Shown: one piece after another, positions 34,164 to 44,028 of the stretch
How the letters are laid out: the number at the start of each line of letters is the position of its first letter
Position numbering within the stretch: the first letter of the stretch is position 1
Assembly: GCF_021728415.1 (NCBI RefSeq)
Contig: NZ_JAKKDV010000002.1
Location: 620,001-684,000, forward strand
Reading direction: 5' to 3'
Length of the DNA stretch: 64,000 nt
Source of the DNA: Flaviramulus multivorans
Lineage (GTDB): Bacteria > Bacteroidota > Bacteroidia > Flavobacteriales > Flavobacteriaceae
Made by a program: the position numbers and the translations under genes
The notes under the pieces: model-generated
Database searches by the model: none
What the model was told of the DNA's origin: nothing
The model's input: only the letters and a program-made list of their open reading frames with translations

Positions 34164-34943
34164 ATGGCTAATAAGAAAGAAGCAACTGTAGAAGAGCGTT
34201 TAAGAGCGCTTTACGATTTACAACTCATCGATTCTCGTATAGATGAAATAAGAAATGTACGTGGAGAACTTCCTTTAGAAGTGCGCGATTTAGAAGATGA
34301 GGTAGCTGGATTAAATATAAGATTAGAAAAATTGGTTTCTAATTTAGAGGTTATCGACAATGATATCGCAAGTAAAAAGAATTTAATTGAAGAGTCTAAA
34401 GCTTTAATTAAAAAATATAGCGAGCAACAAAAAAATGTTAGAAACAATAGAGAATATAATTCTTTAACTAAAGAAATTGAATTTCAAGAGTTAGAAATTG
34501 AATTGGCTGAAAAGCATATCAAAGAATTTAAAGCTCAAATTGAGCAGAAAAAAGAAGTTATTGCTGAAACTAAAGAGCGTTTAAAAGAACGTGAAACACA
34601 TTTAAAACACAAAAAAGGTGAATTAGATGCCATTTTAGCAGAAACCGAAAAAGAAGAGCAAGCTTTAATTGCTAAATCTGCTGAATATAAAGAACAAATT
34701 GAAGAGCGTTTAGTTGCTGCCTATAGTAGAATTAGAAGAAACGTAAAAAATGGCTTAGCGGTTGTACCAATTGAAAGAGGCGCTTCTGGTGGATCTTTCT
34801 TTACTATCCCGCCACAAGTGCAAGTAGAAATTGCATCTCGTAAAAAAGTAATTACTGACGAGCATAGTGGTAGAATTTTAGTTGATGCTGCACTAGCTGA
34901 AGAACAAAAAACAAAAATGCAAAAGTTGTTTGCAAAACTTTAA
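34164..34943 (+). CDS. Coiled-coil protein with a zinc-ribbon domain lacking its cysteines (zf-RING_7 family)
   Basis: A 259-residue protein with a long antiparallel coiled coil (about 10-190) and a C-terminal zf-RING_7-type domain. Where relatives have two CxxC pairs, this one has Ser208, Ser211 (GASGGSFF) and Asp232, Ser235 (TDEHSGRIL), while the flanking IPPQVQVEI and GRIL residues are kept. It therefore cannot bind zinc there. The family (HP0958/CT398 type) is thought to be a nucleic-acid or protein adaptor. It is coupled to the Nif3-like gene and followed by a terminator. Confidence 0.88.
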   Translation: MANKKEATVEERLRALYDLQLIDSRIDEIRNVRGELPLEVRDLEDEVAGLNIRLEKLVSNLEVIDNDIASKKNLIEESKALIKKYSEQQKNVRNNREYNSLTKEIEFQELEIELAEKHIKEFKAQIEQKKEVIAETKERLKERETHLKHKKGELDAILAETEKEEQALIAKSAEYKEQIEERLVAAYSRIRRNVKNGLAVVPIERGASGGSFFTIPPQVQVEIASRKKVITDEHSGRILVDAALAEEQKTKMQKLFAKL

Positions 34944-34964
34944 TGCATCCTAAAACATAATTTC

Positions 34965-34996
34965 AAAAGCCTTCACTAATTCTGAAGGCTTTTTTA
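34965..34996 (+). terminator. Rho-independent terminator
   Basis: An 11-bp stem (34965-34975 with 34983-34993), a 7-nt loop and a T run lie 21 nt after the coiled-coil gene. Confidence 0.88.
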
Positions 34997-35082
34997 TTTA
35001 AAGCAAATTTTAATAAAACTTTTACACACTTGCGGTTAAGGTTTCTTATTTTACTACGTCTTATAAAAGAAACTAAAAACAC

Positions 35083-35739
35083 ATGAAAAAATTAATTCTG
35101 CTTTTGCTTATCACCTCAACTTTTAGTTGTAAAAATCAAGCTCAAAATAAAGAAGAACAACTCTCAATTATTAATGCTGAACCTATTGAAGTACCTATAA
35201 AAAATGGTAAAGCGCGTGCATATTTTGCAAGCGGATGCTTTTGGTGTGTAGAAGCTATTTATGAAAGTGTAAAAGGCGTTGAAGAATCTATTTCTGGATA
35301 TTCTGGCGGACATACTAAAAGCCCAACCTATGAAGCTAGCAATACAGGCAGAACAGGTCATGCCGAAGCCGTAGAGATTATTTATGACCCAACAATTGTT
35401 AGTTTTGAAACCCTCGTAGATGTTTACTTTGCGTCGCAAAATATAACCCAAGTTAACGGACAAGGTAATGACAGAGGATCTCAATACCGTTCCATTATAT
35501 TTTATCAAAATGACAAGCAAAAGCAAATTATATTAAATAAAATAGAATCCATAGAAACTGAACAAAATATAAAAGTTGCTGCGGAAGTATATCCGTTTCA
35601 AAAGTTTTGGGTAGCTGAAGATTATCATCAAGATTATGAAAAACGAAACCCCAATAACAGTTATATCATCAATGTTTCTATTCCAAGACTAAATCGATTT
35701 AAGGCAAAAATGCCAGAGGTTTTAAAGGAGAATCACTAG
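35083..35739 (+). CDS. msrA: Peptide-methionine (S)-S-oxide reductase, lipoprotein form
   Basis: A 218-residue MsrA that reduces methionine S-sulfoxide in proteins. The catalytic motif GCFWC has Cys52 as nucleophile and Cys55 beside it; SGYSGGHTKSPTYE, GHAEAVEI and DYHQDY are typical. A lipoprotein signal with Cys16 (TFSC) places it in the periplasm or outer membrane, so it probably repairs exported proteins. The reductant is not evident. It is monocistronic. Confidence 0.94.
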   Translation: MKKLILLLLITSTFSCKNQAQNKEEQLSIINAEPIEVPIKNGKARAYFASGCFWCVEAIYESVKGVEESISGYSGGHTKSPTYEASNTGRTGHAEAVEIIYDPTIVSFETLVDVYFASQNITQVNGQGNDRGSQYRSIIFYQNDKQKQIILNKIESIETEQNIKVAAEVYPFQKFWVAEDYHQDYEKRNPNNSYIINVSIPRLNRFKAKMPEVLKENH

Positions 35740-35800
35740 AAAAACCCACCTGAATAGTAAACTTGACTCTGAAGAAAATTTCAGTTATCATCGATTACTT

Positions 35801-35830
35801 GTCCTTAACCGAATTTACTATTATAAGGAC
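35801..35830. promoter_or_regulatory. Inverted repeat upstream of the AraC-type gene
   Basis: GTCCTTA (35801-35807) and TAAGGAC (35824-35830) are perfect inverted copies 26 nt before the regulator ATG. It could be an operator or the base of a leader hairpin; the 16-nt gap fits two half-sites about two helical turns apart. Low certainty. Confidence 0.3.
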
Positions 35831-35856
35831 TTTATATCGTCATATCAACCACAACC

Positions 35857-36669
35857 ATGGAGGAAATATATTTTCAAAAAGACGCTTCTCCAAAGATATC
35901 TGGAATAATCAAAAGCTTTTGGCAAATTGATAATAAAGAAAACACATCAATTGTTAGAGAAAAAATAATTCCCGATGGTTATCCCGAACTAATTTTTCAC
36001 TTTGGTGATTGCTACAGAACCAATATTAATGGAGTATGGCAAACTCAAGGGCGAAACCTAATTGCTGGCCAAATAAAGAATCATTTTTTTCTTGAGAATA
36101 CTGGAAAAAGTAAAATTTTTGGAATAAAATTTCAACCGTGGGGATTAAACGAATTGTTTAAGATTGAAATGTCTGGATTGACGGATAAAGTAATTGAAGT
36201 CCCTGATAAGGTATTAGAGACAATTATGCCAGTCAAAGAGATAAGTGTAGGTTCATTGTCCTTTGATGAAAAAGTGATAAAAATTGAACATTGGTTTATT
36301 GAATATCTTTTAGGCCTAGATTTAATAAATTTTGAAGGACAAAAAGCCGTTGAGTTGATTATTGAGAAAAAAGGAAAAACGGAGCTAAAAACTATTCAAA
36401 GAGAAGTTGGAATTAGTGAAAGAAGTTTGGAGCGTTATTTTAGAACAAAAATCGGGTTATCTCCTAAATACTACAGTAGAATTATTCGATTTTCTCATAT
36501 TTTCAAGTTGGCACAACTAGATGAAATTGATTGGTCCGATATAGTTTTTCTTACTGGTTATTATGACCAATCGCACTTTATCAAAAACTTTAAGGAGTTT
36601 ACTGGAGAAGATCCTTCTAAGTATAGTTTTTTTGAAAAGAATTTAGCTAACTTTTTCTTGAAGAAATGA
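35857..36669 (+). CDS. AraC family transcriptional regulator
   Basis: A 270-residue regulator. The first ~150 residues form a DUF6597-like ligand-binding half (SGIIKSFWQIDN, GYPELIFHFGD, FGIKFQPWGLNELF). The C-terminal ~100 residues carry two AraC helix-turn-helices (TIQREVGISERSLERYFRTKIGLSPKYYSRIIRF and DIVFLTGYYDQSHFIKNFKEFTGEDPSKY). The ligand and targets are unknown; the downstream DUF6265 lipoprotein on the same strand is a candidate target. No autoregulatory partner is seen. Confidence 0.9.
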   Translation: MEEIYFQKDASPKISGIIKSFWQIDNKENTSIVREKIIPDGYPELIFHFGDCYRTNINGVWQTQGRNLIAGQIKNHFFLENTGKSKIFGIKFQPWGLNELFKIEMSGLTDKVIEVPDKVLETIMPVKEISVGSLSFDEKVIKIEHWFIEYLLGLDLINFEGQKAVELIIEKKGKTELKTIQREVGISERSLERYFRTKIGLSPKYYSRIIRFSHIFKLAQLDEIDWSDIVFLTGYYDQSHFIKNFKEFTGEDPSKYSFFEKNLANFFLKK

Positions 36670-36743
36670 TTTGTCGGGTTCTTACAATGCTTACTAAAGA
36701 TTTGATTCTACATTTACACCGCTAAACTCTAAAATTAAAAGTG

Positions 36744-37199
36744 ATGAAAACAATCAATTTATTTATCTGTTTATTAATCTTGGCTACAAATAGTGGATGC
36801 AGCCAAAACGCTTCTCTTCATGAGGTTGAATTTCTAATTGGAACATGGAAAATAGAGAATAAAGAAAGTTATGAATCTTGGGAGAAAAAGGACGATAAAC
36901 TTGTTGGACATTCATACAAATTAAAAAATGGAGAAAAAGTTATATCGGAAGATATCGATATAAAAATAATAGAAAATCAAATAATTTATACCCCAACTGT
37001 ATTTAATCAAAACCAAGGAAAAGGCATTCCTTTTAAATTAAAGACATTTGAAAATAATTTGTTTTCATTTGAAAACCCTGAACATGATTTTCCCAAAAAA
37101 GTCCAATATAAAGTATTAAGTGATAGTGAACTTTACGTTTCTGTTTTGGGTGAAAATGATAAAGGATTTTCATATAAATTAATAAAGCAGATAAACTAA
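36744..37199 (+). CDS. DUF6265 lipoprotein
   Basis: A 151-residue lipoprotein (Cys in SGC at about residue 18) with the DUF6265 pattern VEFLIGTWKIENKESYESWEK, LVGHSYKLKNG and NPEHDFPKKVQY. The family has a lipocalin-like beta-barrel prediction and no known function. I use the ATG at 36744 directly after an in-frame GTG. The 133 bases after it, up to the convergent methyltransferase, hold nothing I can name. Confidence 0.75.
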   Translation: MKTINLFICLLILATNSGCSQNASLHEVEFLIGTWKIENKESYESWEKKDDKLVGHSYKLKNGEKVISEDIDIKIIENQIIYTPTVFNQNQGKGIPFKLKTFENNLFSFENPEHDFPKKVQYKVLSDSELYVSVLGENDKGFSYKLIKQIN

Positions 37200-37332
37200 T
37201 TGATTCTAAAGGAATAGGTTATATCGGAAGAAATTACATCAACGATAAAAATCTCTAGTTTAAAAATATTGATTTAATTCAGGGCTGTTTTGGCAAAATT
37301 ACACTCGTACACGTCAATCAAACCAGTCTTTC

Positions 37333-38133
37333 TTAAAGCTTTGTAGCTTTCAAAGTAAAAATCAACGGATATAATTTATCTTTTGTCACAAACATTCCTG
37401 AATCTGTTTTTATCAAACCGGGCAACACATCATATGGGCTTTCATCATATTCCCTTAAATACTCAATATGCAAACCAGCTTCAGTTAAAGCATTAACAAC
37501 TTCACCCAATCCATGATTCCATCCATACTCTTTACTCACCATTTTAGAATTTTGGTTGGCATAAGTACCTTCATACTCCTCATAAATTACCTCATCTTGC
37601 ATATATCCATATGTCATAATTGGTTTACCTTCCAGATAATCAAACATCCAAACTATGGGGTGAAATTCAGCTATAAAAAAAGTACCGCCTTTGTTTAGTT
37701 TTTCTGAAATCATTTTACCCCAAGGCTTTAAATCGGGTAGCCAACCAATCACACCGTAACTAGTAAAAACAATATCAAACGTTTCCTTTATGTGTCTTGA
37801 GGTATCCAAAACGTTGCAACAAACAAACTCAGCATCCAAACCCAATTCATCATTCAAACTTTTGGCAAGTTTTATACCTTCATTACTCAAATCTACTCCT
37901 GTACATATCGCTCCTAACCTACTCCAACTTAAAGTGTCTTGCCCAAAATGGCACTGCAAATGCAATATTCTTTTATCTTTTACATTACCCAAAGCATCCA
38001 GCTCATAAGGCATTAACGAAGATTTGCCTTTCTTAAATAATTCTACATCATACATCTCGCTTTTGGCGTGTACTTTTACTTTATTATTCCAAGTTTCCCT
38101 ATTAGTTTTAAAATAATTTTCGTTAGCATTCAT
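37333..38133 (-). CDS. Class I SAM-dependent methyltransferase
   Basis: A 266-residue methyltransferase. Motif I is ILHLQCHFGQDTLSWSRLGA, an aromatic-free variant where the usual EIGCG is LQCHFG, followed by CTGVDLSNEGI and the acidic end of the second strand. This LHLQCHFGQDT type is common and of unknown substrate. The ATG at 38133 is preferred over an in-frame TTG at 38139. It is divergent from the lipoprotein gene at 38166. Confidence 0.85.
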   Translation of the reverse strand: MNANENYFKTNRETWNNKVKVHAKSEMYDVELFKKGKSSLMPYELDALGNVKDKRILHLQCHFGQDTLSWSRLGAICTGVDLSNEGIKLAKSLNDELGLDAEFVCCNVLDTSRHIKETFDIVFTSYGVIGWLPDLKPWGKMISEKLNKGGTFFIAEFHPIVWMFDYLEGKPIMTYGYMQDEVIYEEYEGTYANQNSKMVSKEYGWNHGLGEVVNALTEAGLHIEYLREYDESPYDVLPGLIKTDSGMFVTKDKLYPLIFTLKATKL

Positions 38134-38165
38134 CTTCAAATCATATCTTTACAAAAAACTAAATT

Positions 38166-38828
38166 ATGAAAAAATTACTCCTTCTTGTATTTTTAACTTG
38201 TATTTCACTTTCATGCAAACAAAATTCAGAATCGAAAACAGATGAACTTGAAATAGTTAAAAAAGAACTAACCGTTGCTGAAAAAATTGCTCAAGCGCAT
38301 GGTTTTGAAAATTGGAAAAACGTTTCGGAAATTAATTTTAATTTCAGAGGTAACAGACATTGGAAATGGCAACCTAAAACTAATAACATTACTTTAATGA
38401 CTAAAACGGACACTATTAATTATAACAGAAAACAGATTGATAGTTTATCTATAAAAGTTGATCAAGCTTTTATAAATGATAAATTTTGGTTATTAATTCC
38501 TTTTCAATTGGTTTGGGACAAAAGTGCGTTCATTTCTGAACCTGTAACAGAAGTGGCTCCAATAAGTAAATCTGAATTAAATAAAATAACGATAACTTAC
38601 ACCAATGAAGGCGGTTACACTCCTGGTGATGCCTATGATATTTTTTATGATACTAATTATATAATTAAAGAATGGGTTTTTAGACGTGGAAACCAAGAAG
38701 AACCCTCGCTAACAAATACGTTTGAAAATTATCAAGATTTTAATGGTATAAAAATAGCATTAGATCATAAGAACAACGAAGGAACTTGGAATCTAGAATT
38801 TACAGATGTGAGTGTAACTTTAGAATAA
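38166..38828 (+). CDS. Lipoprotein of unknown function
   Basis: A 220-residue lipoprotein (signal ending SLSC, Cys17). After a short linker it has a beta-rich body with AEKIAQAHGFENWKNV, FNFRGNRHWKWQPK and FWLLIPFQLVWDK. The overall pattern of a helix followed by curved sheet suggests a LolA/LppX-like fold, but I do not recognise the family by name. It may bind lipid at the periplasmic side, which is inference. Confidence 0.6.
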   Translation: MKKLLLLVFLTCISLSCKQNSESKTDELEIVKKELTVAEKIAQAHGFENWKNVSEINFNFRGNRHWKWQPKTNNITLMTKTDTINYNRKQIDSLSIKVDQAFINDKFWLLIPFQLVWDKSAFISEPVTEVAPISKSELNKITITYTNEGGYTPGDAYDIFYDTNYIIKEWVFRRGNQEEPSLTNTFENYQDFNGIKIALDHKNNEGTWNLEFTDVSVTLE

Positions 38829-38925
38829 ATTTTTGAGATTTTTGTAATTAAAACATCCGAATTTCGACTATAATACGTATATAAGATATAAATAGTATTT
38901 TCCGCTTTATGCGCCTATATATACT

Positions 38926-38966
38926 AAAGCGCATCAATAATTAAAGTTTATTGATGCGCTTTTCAA
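38926..38966. terminator. Bidirectional terminator
   Basis: A 15-bp stem (38926-38940 with 38948-38962) and a 7-nt loop lie between the convergent lipoprotein and CDGSH genes. The + strand has a T run after it; the minus strand is less T-rich. Confidence 0.8.
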
Positions 38967-38978
38967 TTTTATAACATG

Positions 38979-39398
38979 TTATCCTGCGAAATTATTTTTT
39001 ACGTGCGTTCCATCACAATAAGGTTTATTGTTTGAAGCACCACATCTACAAAAAGCGGTTGTTTTATTTTTAATTTCGGTTGAACCATCTTTATGCATTA
39101 CGGATAATGTACCGTAAACTAACAATGGCCCATTTTCTAAAACTTCAACTTTAGCATCCAAAGATTCAGCTGTTTTATCTTCTTCAGCATTCATATAAAA
39201 ACTTAATGCTCCAGAAGGACAACGTTTTACCTGATTGACCAAATCTTCAGTTGATGCCTTATCAATTCTAATCCAAGGTCTTACTTTTGGTCTAAAAACT
39301 TTTGGTAACCCTTTAACACAAATTCCAGAATGGATACATTTTTTGGCATCCCAAACAATAGTAACGTCGCCATTTGAATATTCTTTTGTTTTACTCAT
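38979..39398 (-). CDS. Iron-sulfur protein with YjdI-type 4Fe-4S and CDGSH domains
   Basis: A 139-residue protein. The first half is a YjdI/Fer4_19-type domain (CIHSGICVKGLPKVF, Cys21 and Cys27, then CPSGALSF with Cys60). The second half ends in a CDGSH 2Fe-2S motif with Cys117, Cys119, Cys128 and His132 (CRCGASNNKPYCDGTH). The fused form is widespread; a role in redox or iron-sulfur transfer is assumed. It is monocistronic and divergent from the kynurenine operon. Confidence 0.9.
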   Translation of the reverse strand: MSKTKEYSNGDVTIVWDAKKCIHSGICVKGLPKVFRPKVRPWIRIDKASTEDLVNQVKRCPSGALSFYMNAEEDKTAESLDAKVEVLENGPLLVYGTLSVMHKDGSTEIKNKTTAFCRCGASNNKPYCDGTHVKNNFAG

Positions 39399-39481
39399 AG
39401 CTAAAAGTTTTATTAAATATACGAAAAAATGGAGTAATTAAATCTTCAATTTTTGGTATTCATTACTAACTTTATAATTCT

Positions 39482-39489
39482 TATTTTTG
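39482..39489 (+). promoter_or_regulatory. -7 promoter box for the kynurenine operon
   Basis: TATTTTTG, a perfect TAnnTTTG. Its last three bases are the in-frame TTG that would be the longest kynU start, so the true start should lie downstream. It is the only good promoter seen before the operon. Confidence 0.55.
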
Positions 39490-39513
39490 TTAGAAATCGA
39501 AAAACAAAACACC

Positions 39514-40785
39514 TTGTCTGACTTTAAATCTGGTCTTGAATACGCTTTGCAACAAGACCAAAATGATGAATTAAAATCATATCGAAACATTTTTCATATT
39601 CCTAAAGATACTGATGGAAATGAATTGATATACATGACAGGGAACTCGCTTGGTTTGCAACCAAAACAAACAAAGGATTATGTAAATCAAGAGCTTGAAG
39701 ATTGGGCAAATTTAGGTGTTGAAGGACATACTGAAGCTAAAAATCCTTGGCTACCTTATCATGAATTTTTAACGCAAAGTATGGCAAATGTGGTAGGAGC
39801 AAAACCTATTGAGGTTATTGTTATGAACACACTTACCGCTAATCTTCATTTTATGATGGTGTCGTTTTATCAACCAACAGAGAAACGTTTTAAAATACTT
39901 ATTGAAAGTGATGCATTCCCTTCTGATAAATATGCCGTAGAATCGCAATTAAGGCATCATGGGTTTGATGATAAAGAAGGATTGATTTTATGGAAACCCC
40001 GAAAAAATGAAGAGCTACTTCGATATGAAGATTTGGAAACAATTTTAAAAGAGCAAGGAGGTGAAATTGCCCTAATCATGATAGGTGGTGTAAATTATTA
40101 TACGGGACAATATTTTGATTTAAAACGTATCACCGAACTTGGTCATAAGTTTGGTTGTAAAGTTGGCTTTGATTGTGCACATGGTGCTGGAAATGTTGAA
40201 CTAAATTTACATGATTCTGGAGCCGATTTTGCAGTTTGGTGCACATACAAATACTTAAATTCTGGACCAGGGAGTTTAGCAGGTTGTTTTGTTCATGAAA
40301 GACATGCACATAATAAAACCCTAAATAGGTTTACAGGTTGGTGGAGCCATAACAAACAAACCCGTTTTAATATGCGCGATGAGTTTGATCAATTATCTGG
40401 TGCAGAAGGTTGGCAATTAAGTAATCCACCTATATTATCTATGGCAGCAATAAGAGCTTCACTAGATTTGTTTAATGAAGTTGGTATTAAAAAATTAACT
40501 CAAAAATCTAAAAAACTAACAAGCTACTTTGAGTTTTTAATAAATCAATTAGGTGAAGATGTGATTAGAATCATTACTCCAAAAAACCCAGCAGAACGTG
40601 GGTGTCAACTTTCCATTCAAGTTATAAATGCCGATAAATCTTTGCATGACAAATTAACAAAAGCCGGAGTGATAAGTGATTGGAGAGAACCCGATGTTAT
40701 TCGTTGTGCACCTGTTCCTTTATATAATTCTTTCGAAGATGTCTACCATTTGGTTGAAAAATTAAAAAGTATTTTGAATGAGTAA
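39514..40785 (+). CDS. kynU: Kynureninase
   Basis: A 423-residue PLP enzyme that cleaves kynurenine or 3-hydroxykynurenine to (3-hydroxy)anthranilate and alanine. YMTGNSLGLQPKQT, GVEGHTEAKNPW, FDCAHGAGNVEL and the Schiff-base Lys in WCTYKYLNSGPGS are clear. No ATG precedes the conserved region; I use the TTG at 39514, which leaves an 18-nt leader from the predicted promoter, while the TTG at 39487 would sit inside the promoter box. It overlaps kmo by 8 bases. Confidence 0.93.
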   Translation: MSDFKSGLEYALQQDQNDELKSYRNIFHIPKDTDGNELIYMTGNSLGLQPKQTKDYVNQELEDWANLGVEGHTEAKNPWLPYHEFLTQSMANVVGAKPIEVIVMNTLTANLHFMMVSFYQPTEKRFKILIESDAFPSDKYAVESQLRHHGFDDKEGLILWKPRKNEELLRYEDLETILKEQGGEIALIMIGGVNYYTGQYFDLKRITELGHKFGCKVGFDCAHGAGNVELNLHDSGADFAVWCTYKYLNSGPGSLAGCFVHERHAHNKTLNRFTGWWSHNKQTRFNMRDEFDQLSGAEGWQLSNPPILSMAAIRASLDLFNEVGIKKLTQKSKKLTSYFEFLINQLGEDVIRIITPKNPAERGCQLSIQVINADKSLHDKLTKAGVISDWREPDVIRCAPVPLYNSFEDVYHLVEKLKSILNE

Positions 40786-42178
40786 ACAACAAAACATACT
40801 TATTATTGGCGCGGGTCTCTGTGGGTCGTTATTAGCTCTACGCTTAGGTCAAAGAGGTTTTAATGTGTCTGTTTATGAAATGCGCCCCGATTTACGAAAA
40901 GTTGATATTAGCGCTGGACGTTCTATAAACCTAGCTTTTTCTAATCGTGGTAACAAAGCCATGAAACTTGTGGGTTTAGAGGATAAAGTAAAATCGTTAT
41001 GCATTCCAATGCACGGGCGGATGATTCATGATGAACATGGCAACACGTTTCAATCAAACTATAGCGGTCGAGATCACGAATATATTAACTCTATTTCGCG
41101 AGGTGATTTAAACGCACTTCTTTTAAATGAAGCCGAAACACATAAAAACGTAAACATTTATTTCAACAAAAAATGCAAATCGGTCAATTTTGAAAAAACT
41201 ACTGCACTATTTCAAGATTACGAAACCAAAGACGAATTTGTTGAAGATGCAGATATAATTATTGCAACCGATGGCGCAGGGTCAACATTACGGAAAAGTT
41301 ACTATCTAGGTAAAAAGTTTTTGTTTAGCTTTTCGCAAGAGTATTTAACTCACGGTTACAAAGAACTAAGCATTTTACCAAAAGAGAATGGTGGCTTTAA
41401 AGTACACAAAAACGTCTTACATATTTGGCCTCGAGGTAGTTTTATGTTAATTGCCTTACCAAATCTGGATGGTAGTTTTACTGTAACCTTGTTTTTAAGT
41501 TATGATGAAGGTGAATACAATTTTAATAATTTAACTACTGAAGAACGTGTATTAGAGTTTTTTAGAAAAGAATTTCCTGATGCTTTAGCGCTCATGCCTA
41601 ATTTGGTAGAAGACTTTTTTGAGAATCCAACAGCGCCTTTAGGAACCGTAAAGTGTTCGCCTTGGCACTATAAAGGCAATACGCTATTAATGGGGGATGC
41701 GGCTCATGCTATTGTACCGTTTTATGGTCAAGGCATGAATGCGTCTTTTGAAGATGTTGTGGTGTTCGATAATGTTTTAGATCAACATGAAGGTAATTGG
41801 GAAACTGTTTTCCGCGAATACGAAAAGACTCGTAAAATAGATACAGATGCCATTGCAGATTTAGCTATCGATAATTTTCATGAAATGAAAGATCATGTGG
41901 CGAACCCTATCTTTCAAGAAAAACGTAAATTAGAAATGGCTCTAGAAAAAGAATTTCCAGATGAATATTCGTCAAAATATTCACTCGTTACGTTCAACGA
42001 AAATATAGGTTATAGAGAAGCCATGTTAAAAGGTAGAGCACAAGACAAAGCTATTTTAAACATGCTCACTGATAAGGACATTGAGGTTAAAGGTGATTTA
42101 AAAAGAATTTTAGACAAAGTAAAACAAGAAACCGAAGCCATTCTTGAAGATGATAGAATTGCTGGATTAAAACACTAA
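40778..42178 (+). CDS. kmo: Kynurenine 3-monooxygenase
   Basis: A 466-residue FAD aromatic hydroxylase converting L-kynurenine to 3-hydroxykynurenine with NADPH and O2. The FAD site [30 protein letters not shown]-type [12 protein letters not shown] and [24 protein letters not shown] are typical of KMO. The C-terminal ~90 residues form the helical extension of the bacterial enzyme. The gene follows kynU with an 8-base overlap, so hydroxylation comes before cleavage in the pathway and both are made together. Confidence 0.95.
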   Translation: MSKQQNILIIGAGLCGSLLALRLGQRGFNVSVYEMRPDLRKVDISAGRSINLAFSNRGNKAMKLVGLEDKVKSLCIPMHGRMIHDEHGNTFQSNYSGRDHEYINSISRGDLNALLLNEAETHKNVNIYFNKKCKSVNFEKTTALFQDYETKDEFVEDADIIIATDGAGSTLRKSYYLGKKFLFSFSQEYLTHGYKELSILPKENGGFKVHKNVLHIWPRGSFMLIALPNLDGSFTVTLFLSYDEGEYNFNNLTTEERVLEFFRKEFPDALALMPNLVEDFFENPTAPLGTVKCSPWHYKGNTLLMGDAAHAIVPFYGQGMNASFEDVVVFDNVLDQHEGNWETVFREYEKTRKIDTDAIADLAIDNFHEMKDHVANPIFQEKRKLEMALEKEFPDEYSSKYSLVTFNENIGYREAMLKGRAQDKAILNMLTDKDIEVKGDLKRILDKVKQETEAILEDDRIAGLKH

Positions 42179-42180
42179 TT

Positions 42181-42582
42181 ATGAGTGATAAAGTTACACC
42201 AAGAGGCGCATATCCACACACCAAACGTGTAGGCGATTTTATTTTTGTATCGGGCACAAGTTCCAGAAAAGCCGATAACACTATTGCAGGCGTTGATATT
42301 ATTGATGAAATGGGTACAAAGCGATTAAATATTGAAGTTCAAACACGGGAAGTTTTAAAGAATATTGAAAAGAATTTAGCCAACGAAGGTGCAACTTTAA
42401 AGGATGTTGTTGATGTAACCTCATTTTTAGTCAATATGAATGATTTTGCTGATTATAACAAGGCTTATGCTGAGTTTTTTGATAAGGAAACAGGCCCAAC
42501 AAGAACAACCGTTGCAGTGCATCAACTTCCGCACCCTGATTTGGTTGTGGAGATTAAGGTGATGGCCTTCAAGAAATTATAA
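42181..42582 (+). CDS. RidA family 2-aminomuconate deaminase
   Basis: A 133-residue YjgF/RidA-fold protein with the signature [15 protein letters not shown] and the active-site Arg in GPTRTTVAV. In this operon it is best read as 2-aminomuconate deaminase, which releases ammonia to give 4-oxalocrotonate, rather than as a general enamine deaminase. The start is 2 nt after the kmo stop and its stop shares a base with the dehydrogenase ATG. The specific function rests on context. Confidence 0.88.
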   Translation: MSDKVTPRGAYPHTKRVGDFIFVSGTSSRKADNTIAGVDIIDEMGTKRLNIEVQTREVLKNIEKNLANEGATLKDVVDVTSFLVNMNDFADYNKAYAEFFDKETGPTRTTVAVHQLPHPDLVVEIKVMAFKKL

Positions 42583-44021
42583 TGGAAATTAAAAACTACA
42601 TAAACGGCAAATACGAAAATCCAATCTCAAATGAATGGATAGACAATTATTGTCCGGCTAATGGTGAAGTTTATGGGCAAATTCCGAACTCATCAAAAGC
42701 CGATGTAGAAAAGGCTTACTGTGCTGCTAAATCGGCTTTTCCAAGTTGGTCAAGTACCACACTAGAAGAACGCAGCAGGATTTTAATTAAGATATCAGAA
42801 TTACTAGAAGCTAATTTGCAACAATTTGCAGAAGCTGAAAGTAAAGACAATGGTAAACCAATAAGTTTGTCTACCCAAGTAGATATACCTAGATCAGCCA
42901 GTAATTTTAGATTTTTTGGTAATGCTATTACACAGTTCGCAAGTGAAAGCCATGAAAGTATAGGACAAGACGCTATAAATTACACTTTAAGACAACCCAT
43001 AGGAGTTGTAGGTTGTATTTCGCCTTGGAACCTTCCACTCTATTTATTTACCTGGAAAATTGCACCTGCTATTGCAGCAGGCAATTGTGTGGTAGCAAAA
43101 CCCAGTGAGGTAACACCAATGACAGCGTATTTGCTGGGAAATATTTGTACAGAAGCTGGTTTACCCAGAGGTGTTTTAAACATTGTTCATGGGTTAGGTA
43201 ATACAACGGGGCAAGCCATTATTGAACACCCAGATATTAAAGCAATTAGTTTTACTGGCGGTACCCAAACTGGAGCTCATATTGCTAAAGTAGCAGCTCC
43301 CATGTTTAAAAAACTATCATTAGAGTTAGGTGGAAAAAACCCTAATATTATTTTCGCAGATTGCGATTATGAAGATATGCTTGAAACTACGGTACGATCA
43401 TCGTTTTCCAATCAAGGACAAATTTGTTTGTGTGGAAGTCGCATCTTCGTTGAAACCTCTATTTACGATAAGTTTAAAAAAGACTTTGTGGAAAAAGTAA
43501 AAACACTTAAAGTCGGACATCCGTCAGAAGCTGAAACTAATATAGGAGCTTTAGTATCTAAAGAGCATCTAAAAAAAGTGCTTAATTTTATAGATATTGC
43601 TAAACAAGAACAAGGTAAAATTCTTTGTGGAGGGAATAAAGTAACTGTTGAAGGTTATGAAAATGGATATTATTTACAACCTACGGTTGTTGAAGTTTCT
43701 TCCGATGATTGTAGAATAAACCAAGAAGAAGTTTTTGGTCCAGTGGTTACCATTATGCCTTTTAACTCTGAAGATGAAGTGCTTGAAATGGCAAATAAAG
43801 TCAAGTATGGCTTATCTGCAACGCTTTGGACAAACAACTTAAAACGAACCATGAGAATGAGCAATCAGTTACAAGTTGGAATTGTTTGGGTAAACACATG
43901 GATGCTACGTGATTTACGAACACCCTTTGGTGGTATAAAAGCTAGTGGAGTTGGACGAGAAGGTGGTTTTGAAGCTCTACGCTTTTTTACTGAGGCGAAA
44001 AATGTTTGTATAAAATATTGA
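42582..44021 (+). CDS. 2-Aminomuconate 6-semialdehyde dehydrogenase
   Basis: A 479-residue NAD-dependent aldehyde dehydrogenase. SLELGGKNPNIIFADCD contains the general base Glu, and SFSNQGQICLCGSRIF the catalytic Cys; the NAD site SFTGGTQTGAHIA is intact. Within the kynurenine operon the expected substrate is 2-aminomuconate semialdehyde. The highest similarity by eye is to the AmnC/hydroxymuconic semialdehyde dehydrogenase group. Translation is coupled to the RidA gene by a 1-base overlap. Confidence 0.92.
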   Translation: MEIKNYINGKYENPISNEWIDNYCPANGEVYGQIPNSSKADVEKAYCAAKSAFPSWSSTTLEERSRILIKISELLEANLQQFAEAESKDNGKPISLSTQVDIPRSASNFRFFGNAITQFASESHESIGQDAINYTLRQPIGVVGCISPWNLPLYLFTWKIAPAIAAGNCVVAKPSEVTPMTAYLLGNICTEAGLPRGVLNIVHGLGNTTGQAIIEHPDIKAISFTGGTQTGAHIAKVAAPMFKKLSLELGGKNPNIIFADCDYEDMLETTVRSSFSNQGQICLCGSRIFVETSIYDKFKKDFVEKVKTLKVGHPSEAETNIGALVSKEHLKKVLNFIDIAKQEQGKILCGGNKVTVEGYENGYYLQPTVVEVSSDDCRINQEEVFGPVVTIMPFNSEDEVLEMANKVKYGLSATLWTNNLKRTMRMSNQLQVGIVWVNTWMLRDLRTPFGGIKASGVGREGGFEALRFFTEAKNVCIKY

Positions 44022-44028
44022 AAAGACT

